Both the position numbers and the translations under genes were made by a program. Below, one piece after another: positions 1 to 7,756 of a DNA stretch of 30,263 nt. The notes below the pieces were generated by a model that saw only the letters and a list, made by a program, of their open reading frames with translations, did not search any database and was not told the DNA's origin. The first letter of the stretch is position 1, and each line of letters begins with the position of its first letter. Source of the DNA: JAXDLW01 sp050998755 (lineage in GTDB: Bacteria; Chloroflexota; Dormibacteria; DASZGP01). The stretch is taken from positions 1 through 30,263 of the forward strand of contig JBPCPW010000065.1 in assembly GCA_050998755.1 (NCBI GenBank), written 5' to 3'.

Positions 1-155
1 GAAGGAGCCGGGTGAGCACCGGACCGAGCGCACCTATAGGTGCGTGAGGGAGGCGCGCAGCCCCGCGCAGCGGGCGAAGCCGGCGACGCCCGTATCGGGC
101 GTCCAGCGCCCGAGATGCAAGCTCGGATTCGGTGAATCCCGGCTTAGGTTGTCAG
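1..155 (+). ncRNA. Structured RNA, possibly 3' part of RNase P RNA (5' part outside window)
   Basis: This stretch is packed with perfect short hairpins: a 16-base palindrome at 29-44, GACGCCCG/CGGGCGTC at 85-92/96-103 with a TAT loop, and GGATTC/GAATCC at 125-139. The order of elements loosely follows the 3' half of bacterial RNase P RNA: GAGCA at 14-18, GGGAGGC near 48-54, AGATG at 113-117, and GAATCCCGGCTTAG at 134-147, compared with the family's ACAGAACCCGGCUUA. Several bases that are nearly universal in RNase P RNA do not match, notably GGUGAA in place of ACAGAA. The identity is therefore weak. A different structured RNA is just as possible, but the density of stems is directly visible. 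Confidence 0.25.
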
Positions 156-386
156 CCTCCGAGACAAGGCGACAGCGAAGACGCCATAGCCGGGGCCCTG
201 ACGCCCCTGGCGCAACCCCCGGCGGCGGACGGGGCCGACCCGCGCAACTGCCGCTTAAAGCGGCGGAATTTCACGGCCCCTCGGAATCTGCGCTCGCCTG
301 CCACCCGGCCGTCAAGCCAGGTGCAACGCCCCCGTGGCGTCAGGCCCCGCCGAGGGCCCTACCTGTCGCGTCACTTTGGAGTCTAT
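156..386. other. Gene-free stretch with stem-loops
   Basis: I see no convincing coding frame here; open frames crossing it have proline/arginine-rich shadow composition. It contains a stem GCCGGGG/CCCCGGC (189-195/217-223) and a nested structure in which GGGGCCG (231-237) pairs with CGGCCCC (274-280) around an inner GCCGCTT/AAGCGGC hairpin (250-264). No T-run follows either stem, so they are not classical terminators. The rest, 281-386, holds nothing I recognise. Confidence 0.4.
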
Positions 387-713
387 TCAGGTCTCCAGCG
401 GAGGGGCGGGCGGCGGGCTGTAGATCTCCTGCGGCGCGCTCCGTGGTGCCGGGTCGAGGTCTGTTGCCACCCCCCGGAACCCCGGCCCGTCTCCCGGCAA
501 CGCACGCCTGGCGCGTGCCCGGGCGTCGCGGCGGCTGTACCCGGCAGCCCGCGCCTGGAGCGCCGCGTCGAGAGCAGCGTTGCGCCTCGCCGGGTCGCGT
601 GGAAAGGTCTTCAGCGCCCAGGCACTCCAGCGGCTCAATTCCCACCAGTCCACAGGCGAAGACTGCTTCCGCGCGCTGCCGATGTCAATGGCCGGGTCGT
701 CACCCGCGCCCAC
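387..713 (-). CDS. Small hypothetical protein downstream of glpX-like gene
   Basis: This 108-residue frame starts with GTG at 713, 12 bases after the stop of the glpX-like gene, so the two are probably co-transcribed. An AGG-rich stretch lies roughly 10-15 bases upstream of the start. The middle (about residues 20-75) is rich in Trp, Ala and Arg and reads as amphipathic helices (DWWELSRWSAWALK, then an Ala/Arg-rich stretch). The C-terminal 30 residues are Pro-rich and probably disordered. No signal peptide or membrane segment is seen, and I do not recognise a family. The composition looks more protein-like than the frames on the opposite strand, but the evidence for coding is mainly position and length. 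Confidence 0.5.
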   Translation of the reverse strand: MGAGDDPAIDIGSARKQSSPVDWWELSRWSAWALKTFPRDPARRNAALDAALQARAAGYSRRDARARARRALPGDGPGFRGVATDLDPAPRSAPQEIYSPPPAPPLET

Positions 714-725
714 CCGTGGGGCGCG

Positions 726-1727
726 CTACCTTACCTGGAGGGAGCCTTCGATGCGCGCCGTGGCAAGGTGGTGCTGGGTGCTGATCCTCCGTAGCGTCCC
801 GGATTGCGAGCGGATGACCAGCGAGTCACTCTCCGCCCAGCGGTCGTGGTAACGGACCCCGCGCAGAAGCAGGCCATCGGTCACCCCTGTGGCGGCAAAG
901 ATCACCTCGTCCCCCCCGGCGAGGTCCTCGGTGTTGAAAACCTGCATGGGATTGACCCCCGCCGCCCGCATCTGCTGCTCCTCCTCCTCGTTACGCACCC
1001 AGGGGCGGGCCACCAGTTCACCACCGAGGCATTTCAGCGCACACGCGGCTATGGTCGCGTCCTCTGTGCCACCGATGCCCATGACAACGTCGACGCCCGA
1101 GTCTTCAAGGGCCACCCGGACAGCCGCCGCGACCTCCCCGTCGCTGATCGTGCTGACCCGCGCCCCCGCCCGTCTCGCCTCTTCCAGGAGGACCTGGTTT
1201 CGGGGCCGGTCGAGGATCACCATGGTCAGGTCTGACACCCGCATCTGCTTGGCGAAGGCGATGCGGTTGAGGTTGTTCTCAACACTTTCGTTGATATCCA
1301 CCGCGCCGCGCGCCATCGCCCCGACCGCGATCTTCTCGAGGAGGATTCCCGCCGGCGGTAGGTGCATCGAGTCACGATCGGTGGCCGCGATCACCGCCAT
1401 GGCGCCGGTCAGCCCACGCGCCACCAGGCTAACCCCATCCAGCGGGCCGGCAGCGAGGTCCACCCGCGGGCCCAGGCCCTGGCCGCAGCGCCGACCCAGC
1501 ACCAGGCCTCCACCATCCGGCGCCTCGCCCACCACGACCCGGATCTCCGCGTCCATGTTGACCGAGCCCAACGCCTGGCCCATGGCCTGCGCAGCCGAGC
1601 TGCGGATGGCATCGCTGTCGCCGCGGCCCATCTGCCGGCCACAGGCCAGCGCGGCCGCCTCGGTCACCCGGACCAGCTCCATCCCCAGGTTCTTCTGGGA
1701 CACCAACGTGTCCTGCAGCATTGACAT
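726..1727 (-). CDS. glpX: GlpX-like (class II fructose-1,6-bisphosphatase family) protein with altered active site
   Basis: The 333-residue product aligns over its full length with class II fructose-1,6-bisphosphatases (gluconeogenesis, cytosol): GRGD (34-37), VGEAPD (66-71), AGPLDG (93-98), LDRPR (172-176), SDGEVA (195-200), GIGGTEDAT (217-225) and FAATGVTDG near residue 280. Compared with E. coli GlpX from memory, metal ligand Asp33 is Arg42 and Asp85 is Gly94, while Glu57 is kept (Glu68) and Glu88 is Asp97. Substrate residues Tyr119, Lys164, Asp188 and Glu213 become Leu, Arg, Glu and Asp. The fold assignment is firm; FBPase activity is doubtful. The start is ATG at 1727, with no Shine-Dalgarno but TAGCTA exactly 12 to 7 bases upstream, so it may have a leaderless start. 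It sits 65 bases after pyrG. Confidence 0.85.
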   Translation of the reverse strand: MSMLQDTLVSQKNLGMELVRVTEAAALACGRQMGRGDSDAIRSSAAQAMGQALGSVNMDAEIRVVVGEAPDGGGLVLGRRCGQGLGPRVDLAAGPLDGVSLVARGLTGAMAVIAATDRDSMHLPPAGILLEKIAVGAMARGAVDINESVENNLNRIAFAKQMRVSDLTMVILDRPRNQVLLEEARRAGARVSTISDGEVAAAVRVALEDSGVDVVMGIGGTEDATIAACALKCLGGELVARPWVRNEEEEQQMRAAGVNPMQVFNTEDLAGGDEVIFAATGVTDGLLLRGVRYHDRWAESDSLVIRSQSGTLRRISTQHHLATARIEGSLQVR

Positions 1728-1792
1728 CGCGATTAGCTAACCACGGACGGGGTGCGCACGCACTTTCCCGGTCTTGGGCCCTCTCTTGGGCA

Positions 1793-3442
<1,650 letters not shown>

Positions 3443-3466
3443 CGCACAACCTCCGGGGTTTTTCCG

Positions 3467-3472
3467 ATTCTA
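3467..3472 (-). promoter_or_regulatory. Probable -10 element of pyrG promoter
   Basis: The minus strand reads TAGAAT here (5 of 6 matches to TATAAT), about 25 bases before the TTG start of pyrG and upstream of its GGAGG ribosome site. I see no good -35 hexamer. The 103-base gap to the MBL-fold gene fits a separate promoter. Confidence 0.45.
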
Positions 3473-3545
3473 TCAAGCATGGCGCCGGCTGGGAACGGTG
3501 CCCGGGACGCGCAATTCGCGCCCCCCAGCGCAGTGGGCGCCGGTG

Positions 3546-4202
3546 TCAGGCGCTGGCGGCGCGAGCCTCCAGGAAGACCACCTTCATCTCGTCGCTGCTC
3601 GGCTTACTGCTGAGGCTCAGTTTGGGCTGGAACTCCACGGTCTCGATTCCCATCTCGGCGGCAAAATGCTTGGGGTCATCGAGCTCGACCTTGAGGCCGG
3701 GGAGCTGGTAGTGCATGGGGATGACCACCTTGGCCTCGAGTTGGTTGGCGACCGCCGCGGCCGCCGTGGCAGAGAGGGTATTGCCTCCCCCAACGGGAAG
3801 CAGGAGAACATCGATGGGACCGAGGTGATCCTGCTGGGCCTCGGAGAGACCGTGGCCCAGGTCGCCGAGGTGGGCAACCACGACTTCATCGATGGTTATC
3901 GAGTACATCGTCACCCTGCCCAGCCGCGCCCCGCCCTCATCGTCGTGAAAGGCGGACACCCCCTGGATGCTCACCCCCTTGACCTCGTACTCCCCGGGGG
4001 CGTCGATGACCTTGGGGTCGCCACCGACCATGCCGCGGTTGTTGTGCCCGGGGTGGTCGTGGGTGATGGCCAGGACATCGGCCGAGAAGCGGCTGGGGAC
4101 CAGCGTGGTCAGCCCGATACCCTTGCCATACGGGTCGATGACCACGCTGGCATCACGGCCGCGAAGCCGAAAACACGAATGTCCCACGAAGCTGATCTCC
4201 AT
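3546..4202 (-). CDS. MBL-fold metal-dependent hydrolase (COG2220/UlaG-like)
   Basis: The 218-residue protein belongs to the metallo-beta-lactamase superfamily, in the short COG2220 branch. It opens with MEISFVGHSCFRLRG and VIDPYGK, typical of the branch, and carries ITHDHPGHNN (about residues 46-55) at the metal-binding motif, DAPGEYEV, AHLGDLGH around 112-119 and IPMHYQLPG near 160-170. In the standard HxHxDH motif the Asp is replaced by Gly (HDHPGH), so one usual metal ligand is missing. The start is ATG at 4202 with GGAG 8 bases upstream. It lies 15 bases after argS and is probably in the same transcript. The substrate is unknown. Confidence 0.85.
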   Translation of the reverse strand: MEISFVGHSCFRLRGRDASVVIDPYGKGIGLTTLVPSRFSADVLAITHDHPGHNNRGMVGGDPKVIDAPGEYEVKGVSIQGVSAFHDDEGGARLGRVTMYSITIDEVVVAHLGDLGHGLSEAQQDHLGPIDVLLLPVGGGNTLSATAAAAVANQLEAKVVIPMHYQLPGLKVELDDPKHFAAEMGIETVEFQPKLSLSSKPSSDEMKVVFLEARAASA

Positions 4203-4217
4203 TTTCGATACTCCTTA

Positions 4218-5861
4218 TTACATGCGGGTGGGGGCGGCGACCCCCATGAGGCCGAGGGCGTTGGCCATGGTCAGGCGCGCGGCTTCGGCCAGGTAGAGCC
4301 TGGCGCCGGCGATCTCGACGTTGTCGACCAGGATGCGCAGGCCCGGGTCCTGGTTGCCCGAGTGGTACCACGAGTGAATCCTCTCCGCCAGGCCGTGCGC
4401 GTAGTAGGGCAGGCGGTGCGGCTCCATCCGCCGTGTGGCCTCCGCAACGAGGTCGGGGAAGGCCATCAGCTCGCGGACCACGGCGATCTCCGCCGGGGCG
4501 GTGAGCAGCACCAGGTGGTCGTTCGACGCCTTGACGCTCACCTCGGCCGCGATCGCGGCAACGCCGCACATCCGGGCGTGCGCGTACTGCGCATAGAAGA
4601 CCGGGTTCTCGTTGGATTGCTCTCGCGCCAGGTCGAGGTCGAAGTCCATCGGCGCGTCCGCCCCGCGCAGCAGGTAGTGGTAGCGCACCGCATCGGCGCC
4701 CACCTCGTCCACCAGGTCGGAGAGCAGGATCAGGTTGCCGGCGCGCTTGCTGATCTTTACGAACTCGCCAGCGGCCTTCATGCGCACCAGCTGGATCAGG
4801 ATCACCACCAGGCGGTCGGAAGAGACGCCGAAGAATTCGACCGCCTGCTTGAGGCGCCGGACCTGGTTCTGGTGGTCCGAACCCCACACGTCGATCGCGA
4901 TATCGAAACCCCGGCGCACCAGCTTGTCCCGGTGGTACAGGAGGTCCCCCAGCAGGTAGGTGCCCTCGCCGTTGGCCTTGTAGAGGACATCCTCCTTGCC
5001 GTCCGCAAATCGCAACCAGGTGGCGCCCTCGCGCTCGACGATCTCAGCGGCCGCGGCGATCTCCCCCAGGGTCTCCTTCTCCCACGCGCCGTAGAGCTGG
5101 CGTTCGCTGAACCAGCCGTCGTAGCGGATGCCCAGCTGTTCCAGCTGGATCCTGAACTCGGCCAGGTAGTGCTGGACCGCAAAGTCCATCACCGCACGCC
5201 GCACCTCTTCGTCAGGGCCCTCCATCAGCCCGTCGGGAATCTCCTTCGCGAGCCCATCAATGTATGCGCCGGCGTAGCCATCGACGATCGGCGGATCACC
5301 CCGGCGGGCGGCGATCAGCGAGTCGGCGAAGACCAGCACCTGGCGGCCGGCGTCGTTGACGTAGAACTCGCGCTCGACGTCGTAGCCGGCGAACTCCAGC
5401 AGGCGGGCGACAGTGTCGCCGACCACCGCTCCCCTGCCATGGCTGAACAGCAGCGGCCCCGTGGGGTTGGCGCTGACAAACTCCACCTGGACTCGCTTGC
5501 CATTCCCAATATCCGACCGACCCCATTCATTACCGGCCTCAATGACCCCCTCGAGGCGCCTCACCAACCAGGCGTGGTCCAGCCGTAGATTGATAAAGCC
5601 GGGGGGTGCGACACCCACCGAGCCGACGGGCCCCGACGGCTCAAGGGCGGCAGCCATCTCCTGTGCCAATTCCAGCGGCGGACGCTTCACCCGGGCCGCC
5701 AGCTGCATCGCCGCATTGACCGCGAAGTCGCCGTGCTCGGGCTGCCGCGGGCGTTCCACGTTGATCTCGAGGTCGCTGGCGCCCGCCTCCTGGAGATATG
5801 GGCTAAGCCGTTCGCGGGCCCACCGTTCCACCTCCTGGCGGGGCGTCGCGGCAGCCTTCAC
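4218..5861 (-). CDS. argS: Arginyl-tRNA synthetase
   Basis: This class I aminoacyl-tRNA synthetase charges tRNA-Arg with arginine. The 547 residues show the ArgRS N-terminal additional domain (1-90), the Rossmann catalytic domain with SANPTGPL...GRGAVVGD (130-149), FYVNDAGRQV, WGSDHQNQV and the KMSKS equivalent KISKR, then a DALR anticodon-binding domain that begins at NPVFYAQYAHARM. The HIGH motif is unusual: HVGH of most relatives is LFSH (138-141), so the first His is Leu and the Gly is Ser. The start is GTG at 5861, overlapping the stop of the upstream protease-like gene by 4 bases (GTGA), which implies translational coupling. I see no second argS in this window. Confidence 0.96.
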   Translation of the reverse strand: MKAAATPRQEVERWARERLSPYLQEAGASDLEINVERPRQPEHGDFAVNAAMQLAARVKRPPLELAQEMAAALEPSGPVGSVGVAPPGFINLRLDHAWLVRRLEGVIEAGNEWGRSDIGNGKRVQVEFVSANPTGPLLFSHGRGAVVGDTVARLLEFAGYDVEREFYVNDAGRQVLVFADSLIAARRGDPPIVDGYAGAYIDGLAKEIPDGLMEGPDEEVRRAVMDFAVQHYLAEFRIQLEQLGIRYDGWFSERQLYGAWEKETLGEIAAAAEIVEREGATWLRFADGKEDVLYKANGEGTYLLGDLLYHRDKLVRRGFDIAIDVWGSDHQNQVRRLKQAVEFFGVSSDRLVVILIQLVRMKAAGEFVKISKRAGNLILLSDLVDEVGADAVRYHYLLRGADAPMDFDLDLAREQSNENPVFYAQYAHARMCGVAAIAAEVSVKASNDHLVLLTAPAEIAVVRELMAFPDLVAEATRRMEPHRLPYYAHGLAERIHSWYHSGNQDPGLRILVDNVEIAGARLYLAEAARLTMANALGLMGVAAPTRM

Positions 5862-6922
5862 GGACTCACCAGGCGGACCTCGAGGGTCACCTTGCGCTGG
5901 CCGCCGGCGCTGTTGACCGCGAGGTCGACACCCTGGCGGACGGCCATTCCGCGCAACAGCCGTGTCAGTGAGTGGGCGGGGTCGAGGGTCGTGCCGTTGG
6001 CGCTCACCACCACGTCGCCGACCGCCAGCCCGGCGGCTGCCGCCGCCGCCTCGACCGAGACCACCACAACCCCTCCCGGGACACCTCGGTCTGCTGCCTC
6101 CGACACCGAGAGCTGTTGGTACTCGAATCCCAGGGACGGGTAGCTGAGTCGCCCGGAGTCCACCATCTGCTGGACCAGTGGCTGGGCCTGGGTCATGTCC
6201 ACCGCGTAGACCTGGGTGCCGCCGGCCACCACGATCGCCGCCAGCCGGCCCGCGGCGTCGAGTACCGGCGCCCCCAACTGCCCCTCACGCGGGGCGACAT
6301 CGAGTGCCAGCAGGTCGTTGACCGGCCGGCGACGCGTAGGGTCCGAGGGATCGGCGATGGATACGCTGGCGTGGACACTGGCGACTGCCCCGATCGCGAC
6401 CTGGCTGTAGGGCGGCGCCGCCAGCACGACCACCGCCGAGCCGTTGCCCAGTTGCGGCGCGCCGCTGGTGCTGATGGGGCGGAGGCCCGGACTGTCCACC
6501 TTCAGAAGCGTGAGCGCGTCCTGAGGGTCCGACCCGACGACCGCCGCGGGCACGGTCCGTCCCCCGGGTATCGCGGCCGAGATCGTGCTCGCGCCCGCCA
6601 CCACGGCCTCGGCGGTCAGGATGTACCCGCGGGAATCGATGACCACGCCCGTGCCGCCGGGGTTGACCGGGGCAGGGGCGGAAGGTGACCCCGTGGGGGC
6701 TGGCCCGGTGGCCGCCGTGGATGCCGGCCCGCGTTCGACACGAACAACAGAGGGCTCGGCCTGATGGACGGCGGCAAGCGCCCCGCCGTTGGTGGCCGAG
6801 GGGTTCAGCCCGCCCGGGCTCTCGGGGCCGGCTTGCTGGTGGTTCAACACCACGAGCGTGCTCACCGTCGCCGCGACCACCGCTGCCACCAGCACCACAC
6901 CCAGGATGCGCAGGATCCTCAC
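5858..6922 (-). CDS. S1C (HtrA-like) protease-fold protein with PDZ domain, catalytic residues lost
   Basis: The 354-residue product has an N-terminal membrane anchor (about residues 6-27, ILGVVLVAAVVAATVSTLVV), a Pro/Ser/Gly-rich linker, a trypsin-like domain (about 90-245) and a C-terminal PDZ domain (about 263-354, SLGFEYQQLSV...AGLAVGDVVVSANG). The domain order matches HtrA/DegP. The catalytic His position (TNNHVV in HtrA) reads TAEAVV at 103-108, and the nucleophile motif GNSGGP reads GQLGAP at 214-219. The Asp-containing motif remains as DPQDALTLLKV. It is therefore probably a non-proteolytic extracytoplasmic binding or scaffold protein. I chose GTG at 6922 because it overlaps the GNAT stop as GTGA; the open frame reaches further upstream, but that part is a shadow of the GNAT gene. 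Confidence 0.85.
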   Translation of the reverse strand: MRILRILGVVLVAAVVAATVSTLVVLNHQQAGPESPGGLNPSATNGGALAAVHQAEPSVVRVERGPASTAATGPAPTGSPSAPAPVNPGGTGVVIDSRGYILTAEAVVAGASTISAAIPGGRTVPAAVVGSDPQDALTLLKVDSPGLRPISTSGAPQLGNGSAVVVLAAPPYSQVAIGAVASVHASVSIADPSDPTRRRPVNDLLALDVAPREGQLGAPVLDAAGRLAAIVVAGGTQVYAVDMTQAQPLVQQMVDSGRLSYPSLGFEYQQLSVSEAADRGVPGGVVVVSVEAAAAAAGLAVGDVVVSANGTTLDPAHSLTRLLRGMAVRQGVDLAVNSAGGQRKVTLEVRLVSP

Positions 6923-7398
6923 CGGCCGTCGGGCAGCCAGGTGAGTACGACCTGGTCGGTAGGCGCGAAGCCGGCCGACTCGTAGAGGCGCACCGCCTCG
7001 GCGTTGGCCGGGTGGGTCCACACCGCGGCAAACGTCACACCTCGTTCCCGGAAAAGATCGACGGCCGCGGCCACCAAGGCGCTCGCGAGGCCCCGGCCTC
7101 GGTTCTCCGGGCGGACGTAGACCTCAGCGACCTCAGCCTCGTAACCCGTGCCCGGGTCGAAGAAGACACACCAGCAAAACGCCACCAGGCGGGAATCCTC
7201 GCGCACCCCGAGGACCACGTTCTCCCCCGAGAACGCGCCCCGGACCTGACCCACAAGGCCCTCTATCCCGGCACGTTGGCCGCCGTCGTCGCCGTAGTGC
7301 CGCTGGTCCTCGGCGAGCAGGTCGATCAACAGCGGACGCACCTCGCCCAGGTCGCCGGACACCAGGCGTTCGACGCGCGGCGTGCCGGAGTCAGGCAC
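6919..7398 (-). CDS. GNAT-family N-acetyltransferase
   Basis: This 159-residue single-domain protein has the GNAT acetyl-CoA fold. Strand beta-4 (EAEVAEVYVRPENRG) runs into the pyrophosphate-binding loop RGRGLASALV (about residues 99-108), then a helix (AAAVDLFRERGV), the beta-5 strand and NAEAVRLYESAGF, the usual motif B. The acceptor substrate cannot be read from sequence. The start is GTG at 7398, overlapping the end of the TrpR-like gene by 8 bases; its own stop overlaps the following S1C-like start. The tight packing with argS suggests a single transcript, without telling what the enzyme acetylates. Confidence 0.9.
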   Translation of the reverse strand: MPDSGTPRVERLVSGDLGEVRPLLIDLLAEDQRHYGDDGGQRAGIEGLVGQVRGAFSGENVVLGVREDSRLVAFCWCVFFDPGTGYEAEVAEVYVRPENRGRGLASALVAAAVDLFRERGVTFAAVWTHPANAEAVRLYESAGFAPTDQVVLTWLPDGR

Positions 7399-7717
7399 CG
7401 GCGCGCTGTTCCAGGCGATCCAGGATCAGGCGGTAGCCATCGGCGCCGTACCGTAGAAATCGATTGATGCGGCTGATCGTCGCGGTGCTGGGCACGTGGT
7501 CGCTGCCGATCTTCTCGCGCATCGCGGCAACCACCTCGTCGTACTTGGCGCCGGAGCGCAGCAGACGGGCGATCTCCAGGCGGTGGGAGAAATCATCGAC
7601 CTCCTTCACCGTGCACAGATCCTCGAAGAAGTGCTCGCACTCCTCCACCGACCGCAACTGCAACATCGCCTCGAACAGCTGGTCGGTCAGGGGCGTGCGC
7701 CATCGTGGGCGGGGCAT
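7391..7717 (-). CDS. YerC/YecD-type TrpR-related DNA-binding protein
   Basis: The 108-residue protein matches the TrpR-like YerC/YecD family: LFEAMLQLRSVEECEHFFEDLCTVKEV, then RLEIARLLRSGAKYDEV and a helix-turn-helix ending in STATISRINRFLRYG. It is probably a cytosolic transcription regulator, with ligand unknown; TrpR itself binds tryptophan, but a direct transfer of that role is not justified. I place the start at ATG 7717 because TAGAAT lies exactly 12 to 7 bases upstream with no Shine-Dalgarno, which is the layout of a leaderless mRNA; TTG at 7723 is the other option. It is the first gene of the argS transcript, divergent from the ceramidase-like gene. Confidence 0.9.
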   Translation of the reverse strand: MPRPRWRTPLTDQLFEAMLQLRSVEECEHFFEDLCTVKEVDDFSHRLEIARLLRSGAKYDEVVAAMREKIGSDHVPSTATISRINRFLRYGADGYRLILDRLEQRAGA

Positions 7718-7723
7718 TCCCAA

Positions 7724-7729
7724 ATTCTA
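7724..7729 (-). promoter_or_regulatory. -10 element of the TrpR-like/argS operon, leaderless layout
   Basis: The minus strand reads TAGAAT, then six bases, then ATG at 7717, so the predicted first transcribed base is the A of the start codon. No convincing -35 hexamer is visible. The divergent promoter for the ceramidase-like gene is only about 16 bases away. Confidence 0.55.
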
Positions 7730-7744
7730 GTGGCGCCTTGGGGC

Positions 7745-7750
7745 GATAAT
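7745..7750 (+). promoter_or_regulatory. -10 element of the ceramidase-like gene, leaderless layout
   Basis: GATAAT (5 of 6 matches to TATAAT) is followed by six bases and GTG at 7757, the same spacing as at the divergent promoter. This supports GTG 7757 over ATG 7787, whose GGAGGA directly abuts the start codon and is too close to serve as a ribosome site. Confidence 0.5.
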
Positions 7751-7756
7751 CCCCGC

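Noticed and set aside
120..300. Possible tmRNA or second riboswitch
   Set aside because: I looked for the tmRNA start GGGGN...GATTCGACGGG and a CCA-type end on both strands, and for a full B12 box; neither is present. Only scattered resemblances such as AGCC...GAGAC were found.
44..794. Overlapping 246- and 220-codon plus-strand frames at the window start
   Set aside because: Pro/Arg-rich composition, no start signal, and they run antisense to a better minus-strand frame and into the glpX-like gene.
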